Below, piece by piece: positions 1 to 6,741 of a stretch of 9,764 nt of DNA. The stretch is from RGIG5050 sp045636065. GTDB lineage: Bacteria > Verrucomicrobiota > Kiritimatiellia > RFP12 > UBA1067. Below the pieces are notes generated by a model. That model was given only the letters and a program-made list of their open reading frames with translations, made no database searches and was not told where the DNA came from. The translations under genes were made by a program, and so were the position numbers. Positions within the stretch are counted from its first letter, which is position 1. The number at the start of each line of letters is the position of its first letter. Location: assembly GCA_045636065.1 (NCBI GenBank), contig JAZTWW010000027.1, forward strand, positions 1 to 9,764, in the 5' to 3' direction.

Positions 1-249
1 CACCTTGGGGGAGTCGCCGAGACCTATAACCGTGAGGCTCACGTCCTCCGGCGAGTCAACGACGAGCGCTACACCTTCTGCCGTCGGCACCGGATCGGAG
101 AGAGCGCCCCCGACCGAGACGACATCTGGCGGATCGACACGTGCGTCGAGAAGCGCGTGGTCGAGGGCCCTGGCCGCAAACGCAAGCCCCAGCGCGGCAG
201 CGGCGCACAGGCCCGCCGCCTTCCACCATCTTTTCACGAACCTTGCCAT
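1..249 (-). CDS. Partial secreted or membrane-anchored protein, N-terminus only
   Basis: Reading the minus strand from an ATG at 249 gives 83 codons without a stop, running off the left edge; only the first 83 residues are visible. The N-terminus has a basic stretch (MARFVKRWWK) followed by a hydrophobic Ala/Leu-rich segment at about residues 11-28 with the sequence AAGLCAAAALGLAFAARA. This fits a Sec signal peptide or an N-terminal membrane anchor. Residues 38-83 are acidic and valine-rich (DPPDVVSVGGALSDPVP, then VALVVDSPEDVSLTVIGLG), as expected of an exported beta-rich domain. No family is recognised. The start is supported by the signal-like N-terminus and by a good promoter 87 bases upstream. 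The ribosome-binding site is weak (GGAATGGG about 6 nt before the ATG). The gene has its own promoter, so it is probably not part of the upstream six-gene operon. Confidence 0.72.
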   Translation of the reverse strand, partial: MARFVKRWWKAAGLCAAAALGLAFAARALDHALLDARVDPPDVVSVGGALSDPVPTAEGVALVVDSPEDVSLTVIGLGDSPKV

Positions 250-280
250 ATCATACCCATTCCGCTTTAAATCACCTATT

Positions 281-320
281 GCATGGGCAACCGCAGTTCG
301 CCCAACCGCCGCGCCCATGC
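281..320 (-). promoter_or_regulatory. Hairpin in the 5' leader of the left-edge gene
   Basis: GCATGGGC (281-288) and GCCCATGC (313-320) are perfect 8-bp reverse complements separated by 24 nt. The intervening bases can extend pairing on the minus-strand RNA (CGGTT with AACTG, one G-U pair). The hairpin would begin about 9 nt after the predicted transcription start and end about 30 nt before the ATG at 249. It could affect mRNA stability or translation. No known riboswitch class is recognised, and its function is inferred only from position. Confidence 0.4.
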
Positions 321-335
321 CCGAAAGACTCGGAA

Positions 336-364
336 ATCTTACCAGATTTGCCCGGGGAAGTCAA
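336..364 (-). promoter_or_regulatory. Sigma-70-type promoter for the left-edge gene
   Basis: On the minus strand a -35 box TTGACT (359-364) is followed by a 17-nt spacer and a -10 box TAAGAT (336-341). Both boxes match the consensus at five of six positions and the spacing is ideal. The predicted start near 329 gives a leader of about 80 nt before the ATG at 249. It lies downstream of the six-gene operon's end and of the inverted-repeat element, so the left-edge gene is probably a separate transcription unit. Confidence 0.65.
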
Positions 365-453
365 GAGGTGCGCAAATATTTGGGGATTCCTAGTGGAGGA
401 TGGCGCCATGAATTTAGGGGATCTGGGGATTAGAGGATATGTGGATTTTAAGT
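365..453. other. Unassigned spacer between promoter and inverted-repeat element
   Basis: This stretch contains no supported gene. It is purine-rich on the plus strand, with several GGGGAT-type runs, and holds one perfect 10-bp palindrome, ATGGCGCCAT (400-409). It could carry an operator for the adjacent promoter, but nothing in the sequence proves this. Confidence 0.3.
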
Positions 454-637
454 GGCTAGCCGATTTTTGGGGAAGGGATGAAAGGGATAAAAGCGATAAA
501 AGCGATAAATCCAATTGGATGGACTTTGAATGGGCAAGAGCGATAATAGCGATAAATCCAATGAGTGGACTTGAAATCGGATTTATCCCTTACATCCCTT
601 TGATCCCTTATATCCCTTTCTCCTAGATCGGCTTGCC
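454..637. repeat. 184-bp inverted-repeat element built of 9-nt units
   Basis: The ends are inverted copies: GGCTAGCCGAT (454-464) and the complement of 627-637, differing at one base. Moving inward, 458-512 and the reverse complement of 579-633 are both 55 nt and match at 43 positions with no gap. The left arm is four tandem 9-nt units starting at 473 (AAGGGATGA, AAGGGATAA, then two AAGCGATAA). The right arm has four units of NNATCCCTT from 583 to 618, the inverse of AAGGGATNN. Both arms finish with AAATCC next to a 66-nt centre. The element lies 20 bp beyond the stop of the pseudopilin gene and before the next promoter. It could be a non-autonomous mobile or dispersed repeat, or a long RNA stem that stabilises or ends the operon transcript. 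No target-site duplication is evident. Both strands are open in some frames only because of the 9-nt period. Confidence 0.8.
492..575 (+). repeat. Direct repeat of about 38 nt inside the 184-bp element
   Basis: Positions 492-530 and 539-575 are near-identical direct copies. Each has two AGCGATAA-type units followed by ATCCAAT, then TGGACTT and GAA. They differ by a few substitutions and two single-base gaps. The first copy overlaps the inner end of the left inverted arm and the second lies in the centre. This suggests growth by local duplication. Confidence 0.7.
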
Positions 638-657
638 CCAAATGATCCTCCAACGCC

Positions 658-1611
658 TCAGAGGGTGGAGAGGACTGCGCGGGCTTTGCGGATCGTCATG
701 CCGCAGGGGTCGAGGACGCCGGCGAAAACAGGCTCGACGCGGTTGTTCACGCTGCGCATCTGAAAGAGGACTATGTACTGCCTGTAGAACTTGACGAGCG
801 GATACTCGGCCGAGGGAACGGCCTCAAGCCCGCCTTCAATGGCACCGACAAGCGAACATCTCTGCCCGAGGCCAAAGGCGAGAAGCGGCCCGCCCAATGC
901 CTCGACTTCCCTCACGACCTCCGCATCGCTGTACCCGGAATCGTCGTCCTTCGTCCTGAGAAGCTCTATTCCAAGATCGCGGTATATCTCCCGCCCCTCG
1001 TTCGTCTTCGGCGATACGGCTGCGACAACCATCCTGTTCGTGACGGCCACAGCCACGCATGCCGACATCTCCGGCATAAGCCCGACATTCGCATCATCCG
1101 GCAGGAACTCGCCATCTTCGCCCAGATCGCCGTAGGCCGCCCTGGGCGAGGCGAGCGCCTTGGCCGTATGGCGCATGAGGAACTTGAGCCCGAAGCTCGA
1201 AAGGCCGTTCGCCTCCTTCATCGAAAGCGAATACGGAACCAGCACCGAGCGCAGATTCGGCGTAAGCCCGGCGTTGCGCTCCTTCAACGCGGCGTTGTCC
1301 GCAATGTCGTCGGGGCCCCAGTACAGGTACCCTTCCGCGTTCTCGACGGTTGTCGCCGCAAAGTCGAAGCCCTTGCCGTCGCCAAGGGGCGTACCCATGT
1401 CGAGAAGCGCATCGAACCTGTTGGGGAGCTTGCCTCCGTTGAGCGTCATATACGCATCAACGGCGCGCCCCACGGCCTGCTGGTTCGCTATCGAAACCTT
1501 GCGGCTCGCCGTCTTTCTCGTGTTGCCGATCCTCGTGACGGCAAGCGTGGAGACTATCGCGATGAGCGCGACAACCACCAGAAGCTCTATGAGCGTGAAG
1601 CCTTTTTTCAT
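658..1611 (-). CDS. GspG-type pseudopilin with long C-terminal domain
   Basis: This 317-residue protein starts with a class III prepilin leader, MKKG, cleaved before F5, giving a mature end FTLIELLVVVALIAIV with the conserved glutamate at mature position 5. Residues 5-27 form the hydrophobic N-terminal helix that anchors pseudopilins in the inner membrane and packs in the filament. Residues 40-70 (ANQQAVGRAVDAYMTLNGGKLPNRFDALL in two segments) resemble the GspG alpha-helical region. The rest, about 230 residues, is far longer than in GspG proteins of about 140 residues and matches no family I recognise. The reading frame is open back to 1629, directly after the secretin stop, but the ATG at 1611 is preferred because it has a GGAGG site and puts the leader in its usual short form. 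It is the last gene of the operon and probably works with the adjacent secretin. Processing needs a prepilin peptidase encoded elsewhere. Confidence 0.88.
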   Translation of the reverse strand: MKKGFTLIELLVVVALIAIVSTLAVTRIGNTRKTASRKVSIANQQAVGRAVDAYMTLNGGKLPNRFDALLDMGTPLGDGKGFDFAATTVENAEGYLYWGPDDIADNAALKERNAGLTPNLRSVLVPYSLSMKEANGLSSFGLKFLMRHTAKALASPRAAYGDLGEDGEFLPDDANVGLMPEMSACVAVAVTNRMVVAAVSPKTNEGREIYRDLGIELLRTKDDDSGYSDAEVVREVEALGGPLLAFGLGQRCSLVGAIEGGLEAVPSAEYPLVKFYRQYIVLFQMRSVNNRVEPVFAGVLDPCGMTIRKARAVLSTL

Positions 1612-1616
1612 CTGAA

Positions 1617-1621
1617 CCTCC
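1617..1621 (-). promoter_or_regulatory. Ribosome-binding site that sets the pseudopilin start
   Basis: On the minus strand GGAGG (1617-1621) sits 5 nt before the ATG at 1611. It supports this start over the in-frame GTG, TTG and ATG at 1629, 1626 and 1623, which directly follow the secretin stop codon. Confidence 0.75.
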
Positions 1622-1629
1622 ATCAACAC

Positions 1630-3759
1630 CTACTTTACGAGACTTTCCACCTCATCCGCTATGGTATGGGGCTTGCCGTCCATGAAAAGGCCCATCGACG
1701 GCCTTCCGTCCTTCGCCGGGTGCGCGCTCAGGGCGTCGAGCAATTCCTGCGATATCCGCCCGCCCTCCATCGGGGTAGATATGACGTGCGGCTTTATGAT
1801 GACGACAAGCTCCTTGCGCTCCTTCACCTTCTCGGTGCCCCTGAAAAGCCATCCCAGAAGCGGTATCGAACCGAGGAAAGGAGTTCTCGTGTTGACGACC
1901 TTCTCGCTCTCGGATATGAGCCCGCCCGCCATGACGGCCATTCCGTCCTTTGCGACGAACGTCCCGGAAAGCGTGCGCGAGTGGACGAGATCGACGTTCG
2001 CGTAGCTGACGGCATCCGCGCTCGCGGACGAATACACGGGGATGTGCGCGCCGTTCTCAACGACTACGCTGTTCTCCTGAAGGACCCTCAAGGTAACCGT
2101 GCGGTCGGAGTTGATGTTTGGCGTTATAAGGAGCATCGTCCCGACATCCTGGTACTCGAACTCCGTCGCCGGAGAGGTGACCGTCTGGTTCTCGCCTATA
2201 ACCGTCTGCCCGCTGATCCCCTTGACGACCGGATGCTCGTGGCCGTCGAATATGCGGCTCACCTCGTTGTTCGCCGTAAGGATCGTCGGCGTTGCGAGCG
2301 TCTTCACCTTTCCGTCCTTCTGGAGAAGCTGAATGCGCGCGGCGAGCTTGTCGCTCACGGCCTGGAAGCTCAGCGCCCCCGCTATAGTCGGCTCACTCGA
2401 AAGCGGATCGAAACCGAGAGATCCCGCGATCACATTGTCCGAGCGGCTTGAATACCCGCCGCCGGAAAGCTGGCCTCCCCTGTTGAAGCTGTACTCGAAA
2501 CGCGCGTTGAAATCGTCCGTGATGTCGAGCTCCATCACCTTGACCTCCAGAAGCACCATGGGGGTGGGCACGTCAAGCTCCCTCACAAGCCGCCTTATCT
2601 CGTCCATCGCGCCGGCGTCGCTCGTTCTTACGGCAAGCATGTTCGTCTTGCGGCTCACGGTGAGGAATATGGTGGCCGCTCCGCCGGAAGCCTTGGCGTA
2701 TACGCTTTCATACGCATTCGTATCACCTTCGCGAAGACGCGTTTCGAGAGCTTTCGCCTCGGCGCTCGTTATGCCCTTAAGGCGCATCGCCCTGTTGAAC
2801 TCGTCGTACCTTCCGATGCGCGAAAGCCCGCCCCTCGAAAACGAGAACATACCGCTTGCACCCGTGCCGGCGGAGCTGGTGGAGTCCGGCGGCTCCATCT
2901 TGAGGAAGGAGGATCCGCCATTGTCGGTAATCATCTGAAAACGCCTGAAACGCCTTCCGAGATCGTTTTCGTCGTCCTGGAGAAGCTCATCCTCGCCAAG
3001 GCCGAGAAGAGTCCTTTCCGGGTAGAGCCCGTAAATGACCCCCGCCACCTCGATCACGTTCGGGTAGAGGAGGGTGAACGTCTCGGTGCGCTCCTCGCGG
3101 AAGCTGGAGAGGTTCTGCTCGTACTCCGCCATCGTGGTGACGCGTATCACGTCCGTCGCGCTTTCGCGCCTGTACCAGAGGCCTGTGGCGCGGCATATCT
3201 CCTCTACCGCGCGCGGAGCTGGCATGTTCCTCAGGAATATCGAAGCACGCCTTCCGCCTGTAGCATCGCTCGCCGAGATGTTGACGCCGCTCTGGTCTGC
3301 AATGAGCCTAAGGAGCCTTTCAAGCGGAACGTCGTTCGCCTCCAGGTACAGAAGGAACTCGGGCGGCGGATTCTCGGGCGCGGCAAGGGGAGCATAGCCG
3401 CCTGAAAGCGTCATTGCCGGCCCCTGGGTCTCGATCTCGACGCCCGATGCCGTGACGCGGCGCACCTTCATCTCGACGGCCACCCCGTCGATCTCGCGTA
3501 CGATGCTTGAGCCCGATCTCACGCACTCGGCATTTGCGACGCTCTCTCCAACGAGAGCCACGCCCTCCCCCGAGGCGCCGACCACAAGCGCATGCACCTT
3601 TAGTGCGCCAGATTCCGCAAGGCTCCTCGAAAGCGCCTCGGACATGTATGACGAAAGCACCGTGGGATCGCCCGGGAGCTGCCCGGACGCCTCGTCGGCG
3701 AGCATCGCTCCAAACGGCAGGAGCGAAGACGCCACCATCGCAAATAATATCTTCTTCAT
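1630..3759 (-). CDS. Secretin (GspD/PilQ-type outer-membrane channel)
   Basis: This 709-residue protein should form the outer-membrane ring through which a type II secretion or pilus-like system works. A signal peptide covers residues 1-21 (MKKILFAMVASSLLPFGAMLA). Residues 50-115 form a small domain with a GSSIVREIDG core that weakly recalls GspC/PilP periplasmic domains. Residues 135-210 are an STN/N0-like domain (LEANDVPLERLLRLIADQSGVNIS). Residues 225-400 hold N1-type modules, interrupted at about 252-355 by an acidic and Ser/Gly-rich insert. The secretin core spans about 400-662, from VLLEVKVMELD to VVIIKPHVI. It includes GTMLLITPNI at 540-549 and the signature TPFLGSIPLLGWLFRG at 626-641. 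A tail of about 47 residues follows. The gene starts 6 nt after mtaB and is directly followed by the pseudopilin gene. No secretion ATPase or platform gene is nearby, so the full system must be completed elsewhere. Confidence 0.93.
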   Translation of the reverse strand: MKKILFAMVASSLLPFGAMLADEASGQLPGDPTVLSSYMSEALSRSLAESGALKVHALVVGASGEGVALVGESVANAECVRSGSSIVREIDGVAVEMKVRRVTASGVEIETQGPAMTLSGGYAPLAAPENPPPEFLLYLEANDVPLERLLRLIADQSGVNISASDATGGRRASIFLRNMPAPRAVEEICRATGLWYRRESATDVIRVTTMAEYEQNLSSFREERTETFTLLYPNVIEVAGVIYGLYPERTLLGLGEDELLQDDENDLGRRFRRFQMITDNGGSSFLKMEPPDSTSSAGTGASGMFSFSRGGLSRIGRYDEFNRAMRLKGITSAEAKALETRLREGDTNAYESVYAKASGGAATIFLTVSRKTNMLAVRTSDAGAMDEIRRLVRELDVPTPMVLLEVKVMELDITDDFNARFEYSFNRGGQLSGGGYSSRSDNVIAGSLGFDPLSSEPTIAGALSFQAVSDKLAARIQLLQKDGKVKTLATPTILTANNEVSRIFDGHEHPVVKGISGQTVIGENQTVTSPATEFEYQDVGTMLLITPNINSDRTVTLRVLQENSVVVENGAHIPVYSSASADAVSYANVDLVHSRTLSGTFVAKDGMAVMAGGLISESEKVVNTRTPFLGSIPLLGWLFRGTEKVKERKELVVIIKPHVISTPMEGGRISQELLDALSAHPAKDGRPSMGLFMDGKPHTIADEVESLVK

Positions 3760-3765
3760 GATTCC

Positions 3766-4935
3766 TTAAACGGCCTCCACCTCTTCCCGGTTCACATGTT
3801 TCGCCTGGAGGATACCGCCCTCCAATTTAACCGCGACACCCTTTGCGAGAGATCTTCTGGGATAGACACCCTCGATTCCCGTCCATACGTACTCTGAACT
3901 CCAGCCGTATGATACGCCGCCCATGACGCGCTCGACGGCGATCTCCACCTCTTGCCCGAGAAGCCCTTTGGCGAACGTTTCCCTAGCCTCTCTCCCGTCC
4001 GCCGAAAGGATATGCGCCCTTCTGCGCCTTTCAGGGACTTCAATTGCGCCGTCCATCGCGGCGGCGGCCGTACCCGGGCGCTCGGAATAGGCGAATGCGT
4101 GTACGTTCGCGAAGCCGTGCCGCCTCAGGAAATCGCGCGTCATGGCGAAATCGCTCTCGCTCTCCCCGGGGAAGCCCGCTATCGCATCGGCGCCTAGCAT
4201 TAACCTCGCCCCAAGCCTGCGTCGCGCCCCAAGGCACATCTCCTCAAGGTCCCCTGCGCCGTACGGACGGCCCATCCGCCTCAGGACGGCTTGAGACGCG
4301 CTCTGGAGCGAGATGTGCAGGAACCTGCATATGTTCGGATTCTCCGCCATCGCCTCGACGAGCCCCTCGGCCCCTGGCCCCGGCTCTACGGAGCCTATGC
4401 GGAGCCTCGGGACGGCCTTGGCAAGGGCATCGGCAAGTTCCGCAAGACCCTTCCCGGCCGAACGGTAGAGTGCGAGATTGCACCCTGTAAGGACGAGCTC
4501 GGAATACCCCGCCCCGGCGAACGCCCGGGCACGTTCCATCACATCGGCGAAAGGGACGCTCCTTGGCGTGCCCCTGAACCTTGGAACTATGCAGTAGGCG
4601 CAATTGGCTGCGCATCCGTCCTGCACTTTCAGATATGCGCGCGATGTCTTGAGAGGCAGGGCGGGACCCAGGGAGAGGCCATCTTCGCGCGAGGCCCCTT
4701 CAATGCACCCTACGGCCCTCACCTCGGCGTTTGGATAGGCCTTCCTCAGCCTTCCCAGCTCCCTGCGGCAGTCGCGCTCGGCCTTTGCCGTGACGCTGCA
4801 GCACCTTACGATGATAAGCCCGGCATCCGAGGCGCGCTCGACAAGCGTGTGCCCCATGGCCTCCAGCCTCGCGCCTTCGTCAAGGGACTCGGCACGGTTC
4901 AGGCGGCAGCCGAAAGTCACCTGCTTTATGCGCAT
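3766..4935 (-). CDS. mtaB: MtaB-type tRNA methylthiotransferase (radical SAM)
   Basis: This 389-residue protein is predicted to add a methylthio group to threonylcarbamoyladenosine at position 37 of ANN-decoding tRNAs, using two iron-sulfur clusters and SAM. The N-terminal MTTase domain has C10 (FGCRLN), C46 (RCCSVT) and C77 (VGC) for the auxiliary cluster. The radical SAM motif is C108-x3-C112-x2-C115 within VQDGCAANCAYCIVPRFRGTP. Further family motifs are ELVLTG at 146-151, FLHISLQSAS at 205-214, GADAIAGFPGESESDF at 248-263 and AFAYSERPGTAA at 280-291. A C-terminal TRAM-like tRNA-binding domain follows at about 328-382. Only 30 residues separate C77 from C108, where MtaB/MiaB proteins usually have roughly 60-75, so the inter-domain segment is clearly shortened, although all six cluster cysteines remain. 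MtaB is preferred over MiaB from the motif wording. The gene lies 6 nt after the BatD-like gene and 6 nt before the secretin. Confidence 0.88.
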   Translation of the reverse strand: MRIKQVTFGCRLNRAESLDEGARLEAMGHTLVERASDAGLIIVRCCSVTAKAERDCRRELGRLRKAYPNAEVRAVGCIEGASREDGLSLGPALPLKTSRAYLKVQDGCAANCAYCIVPRFRGTPRSVPFADVMERARAFAGAGYSELVLTGCNLALYRSAGKGLAELADALAKAVPRLRIGSVEPGPGAEGLVEAMAENPNICRFLHISLQSASQAVLRRMGRPYGAGDLEEMCLGARRRLGARLMLGADAIAGFPGESESDFAMTRDFLRRHGFANVHAFAYSERPGTAAAAMDGAIEVPERRRRAHILSADGREARETFAKGLLGQEVEIAVERVMGGVSYGWSSEYVWTGIEGVYPRRSLAKGVAVKLEGGILQAKHVNREEVEAV

Positions 4936-4941
4936 GGTGCC

Positions 4942-5859
4942 TCAGCGCTCCTTCGCAGCCATTGCGGCATCATCGCTTTCAAGGTATTCGCGCGCGCTCA
5001 CCGTCGCCCCGTCCGCCATCTCGGGCGTGGCGTCGAGGCCGGCGAACTTCACGAGGTCCGCGCTTTCGAGGAAATTCTTTAGAAAACCTATCATCTCCTT
5101 GGGGAACGCCTCGTCGCCCGAGGCGGAGCGCAGGAACTCGTCAGTCGTCAGCTGCGGGGCCTTTATGTTGTGGCGGCGGCCGATGTACCGCCTTACGACC
5201 ATCGTAAGCTCCACATAGAAGTCCTTGAAAAGGCCTCGCCCGGGGAGCCCCTTGCCGAGAAGTACGTCAAGCTCGTATCTGGCCCTCTCGATGGGGCTCA
5301 TCTTCCTTACGCGCACCCACGTGCGGGCCTTCCTGACGAGCCACATGGCAAGCCATACGGCGAATGCCGCGGCAAGGGCCCAAAGGGCGAAGATGCCAAT
5401 GCGCCTAAAATCCATCGGCGGAGGATCGGGCTTGGGGTCGAGCTCCATTGGGCCCGTCACACTCTCGAAGGGCGGCGGCGGCTCGAAAATGATGGGCTGC
5501 GTCCAGAAGCGGTCCGCCACTGCGAAAGGCGCAAGCCTGTACTTGGCGGCGGATGGTTCGGGGACGAGCCTCCAGCGGGAGACGACCGTAACGGATCCGT
5601 CCGGCCCGGGGATCGGATCCTCGACGAAATCCTCGGCCACCTTGAAGCCCTGGAACCTGTCCCTCAGGTCGGGAAGCGACGCATTGGACGCATCAGGGAA
5701 AGTGGCCGAGACGCTGATCGTGAAATCCCTGGCGGGATCTATCCTTTCAAGGTCGCTTTCGACGGTTATCGAGACATCCTCGCGGGAAAGATCCCACACG
5801 GCGGCATCCGTCTGGAAAGAGGCGGCGAAGAGCGCCGCGGCAAGGGCCAGCCTTTTCAT
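4942..5859 (-). CDS. BatD/DUF4381-like membrane protein
   Basis: This 305-residue protein begins with a signal peptide (MKRLALAAALFAASFQTDAA, cleaved near residue 19-20). It has an extracytoplasmic region at 21-150 with beta-type sequence (REDVSITVESD, ARDFTISVSATFPD) like the N-terminal immunoglobulin-like part of BatD. A Pro-rich linker follows at about 127-149, and then one membrane helix at 154-175. The cytoplasmic C-terminal part (about 186-285) resembles DUF4381/BatD tails, with ERARYELDVLL, FYVELTMVVRRYIGRRH and FLESADLVKFAG. It is shorter than typical BatD proteins, which often exceed 500 residues. It overlaps the DUF58 gene by 4 nt (ATGA), which implies translational coupling, and that position is where MoxR clusters carry BatD or DUF4381 genes. 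Its biochemical role is unproven. Bat proteins are thought to form a membrane complex with VWA proteins and a MoxR ATPase. Confidence 0.8.
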   Translation of the reverse strand: MKRLALAAALFAASFQTDAAVWDLSREDVSITVESDLERIDPARDFTISVSATFPDASNASLPDLRDRFQGFKVAEDFVEDPIPGPDGSVTVVSRWRLVPEPSAAKYRLAPFAVADRFWTQPIIFEPPPPFESVTGPMELDPKPDPPPMDFRRIGIFALWALAAAFAVWLAMWLVRKARTWVRVRKMSPIERARYELDVLLGKGLPGRGLFKDFYVELTMVVRRYIGRRHNIKAPQLTTDEFLRSASGDEAFPKEMIGFLKNFLESADLVKFAGLDATPEMADGATVSAREYLESDDAAMAAKER

Positions 5860-6740
5860 CTTCTTGAAGCCCTCCTCTTGAAGAGAGCGCGTATCTCGTG
5901 GATGTACGCCTTTGCGGTTGAGATCTCGACGACATCCACGCCGTTCTTCGCGAAAAGCGACATGCGCTCCTCGCGGGCGCGGCGGGCGTTTTCGGCGAAA
6001 GCCCGCCTGACGGCCCTGTTGGAGGTGTCCACGAGAACGAGTTCGCCTGACTCCGGGTCTTCAAGCTCGCAGAGCCCGCAATCGGGAAGGTCCATTTCTG
6101 CGGGATCGGAGACGCTTAAGCATATTACGTCATGGCGACGCGAGGTGACCTTAAGCTCCCGCTCCCACCCCGAGTCAATGAAATCTGATACGAGAAAGAC
6201 GACACACCTTCTCTTCTGCACTCCGTTCAGGAACCTGAACGCGGCCGTGATGTCCGTCGCCCCCATGGCGCCGTCTTCGGCGGCGAGGACTTCGCGCACA
6301 AGCCTCATCACGCTTTCGCGGCCTTTCCTCGGAGGGATGTACTTTACGATCCTGTCCGAGAAGAGCACAAGCCCGATCTTGTCCTGGTTGCGTATGGCCG
6401 TAAGGGCGAGAAGCGCCGTCACTTCGGCGGCAAGCTCCGCCTTGGACCGGCCGCCGCTGCCGTATATCTGGGAACCTGATACATCGACCATGAAAACGAC
6501 GGTAAGCTCGCGCTCCTCGCTGAAGCGCTTGATGAAGGGCTCGCCCATCTTGGCCGTCACGTTCCAGTCGATCGTCCTCACATCGTCCCCTGCGACGTAC
6601 GGCCGCACCTCGTCGAACTCCACGCCCTGACCCTTGAAGGTGGAGTGGTAGTCGCCGCTCAGGCGATCGTCGATGAGCTTGTTGGTGAGGATCCTTATCC
6701 TCCCCACCTTGGCCATCAGCTCTTTGACGTCGATGGACAT
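5856..6740 (-). CDS. DUF58 / von Willebrand factor A-type protein
   Basis: This 294-residue protein has the usual DUF58 length and layout. Residues 35-75 carry the family signature (FKGQGVEFDEVRPYVAGDD, then RTIDWNVTAKMGEPFIKRF). A VWA-like fold follows from about 79. Its metal-binding MIDAS site appears intact: D86, S88 and S90 in VDVSGSQ, T162 in GATDI, and D186 in LVSDF. No membrane segment is seen, so it is probably cytosolic or peripheral. DUF58 proteins are regularly encoded beside MoxR ATPases, and the pair is thought to act as a chaperone-like module that matures or regulates a partner through metal-dependent binding. The start lies 1 nt after the MoxR stop (TGAAATG) with no clear ribosome-binding site, so translation probably depends on re-initiation. 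The end overlaps the BatD-like gene by 4 nt. Confidence 0.92.
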   Translation of the reverse strand: MSIDVKELMAKVGRIRILTNKLIDDRLSGDYHSTFKGQGVEFDEVRPYVAGDDVRTIDWNVTAKMGEPFIKRFSEERELTVVFMVDVSGSQIYGSGGRSKAELAAEVTALLALTAIRNQDKIGLVLFSDRIVKYIPPRKGRESVMRLVREVLAAEDGAMGATDITAAFRFLNGVQKRRCVVFLVSDFIDSGWERELKVTSRRHDVICLSVSDPAEMDLPDCGLCELEDPESGELVLVDTSNRAVRRAFAENARRAREERMSLFAKNGVDVVEISTAKAYIHEIRALFKRRASRR

Positions 6741-6741
6741 T

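Noticed and set aside
473..620. A CRISPR-like array
   Set aside because: The 9-nt units are contiguous without spacers and are arranged as two inverted arms. No cas gene is present.
5..626. Two plus-strand open frames (5-433 and 141-626)
   Set aside because: They overlap the minus-strand signal-peptide gene, its promoter and the 9-nt repeats. The low-complexity ends (DKSDKSDK, IPLIPYIP) are translations of the repeats, not protein features.
1168..2451. A 427-residue plus-strand open frame
   Set aside because: It is antisense to the secretin and pseudopilin genes, is Arg-rich, and has no recognisable motif. The minus strand carries clear secretin and prepilin signatures.
5170..6630. A 486-residue plus-strand open frame
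   Set aside because: It is antisense to the BatD-like and DUF58 genes, which have clear domain signatures and coupled junctions.
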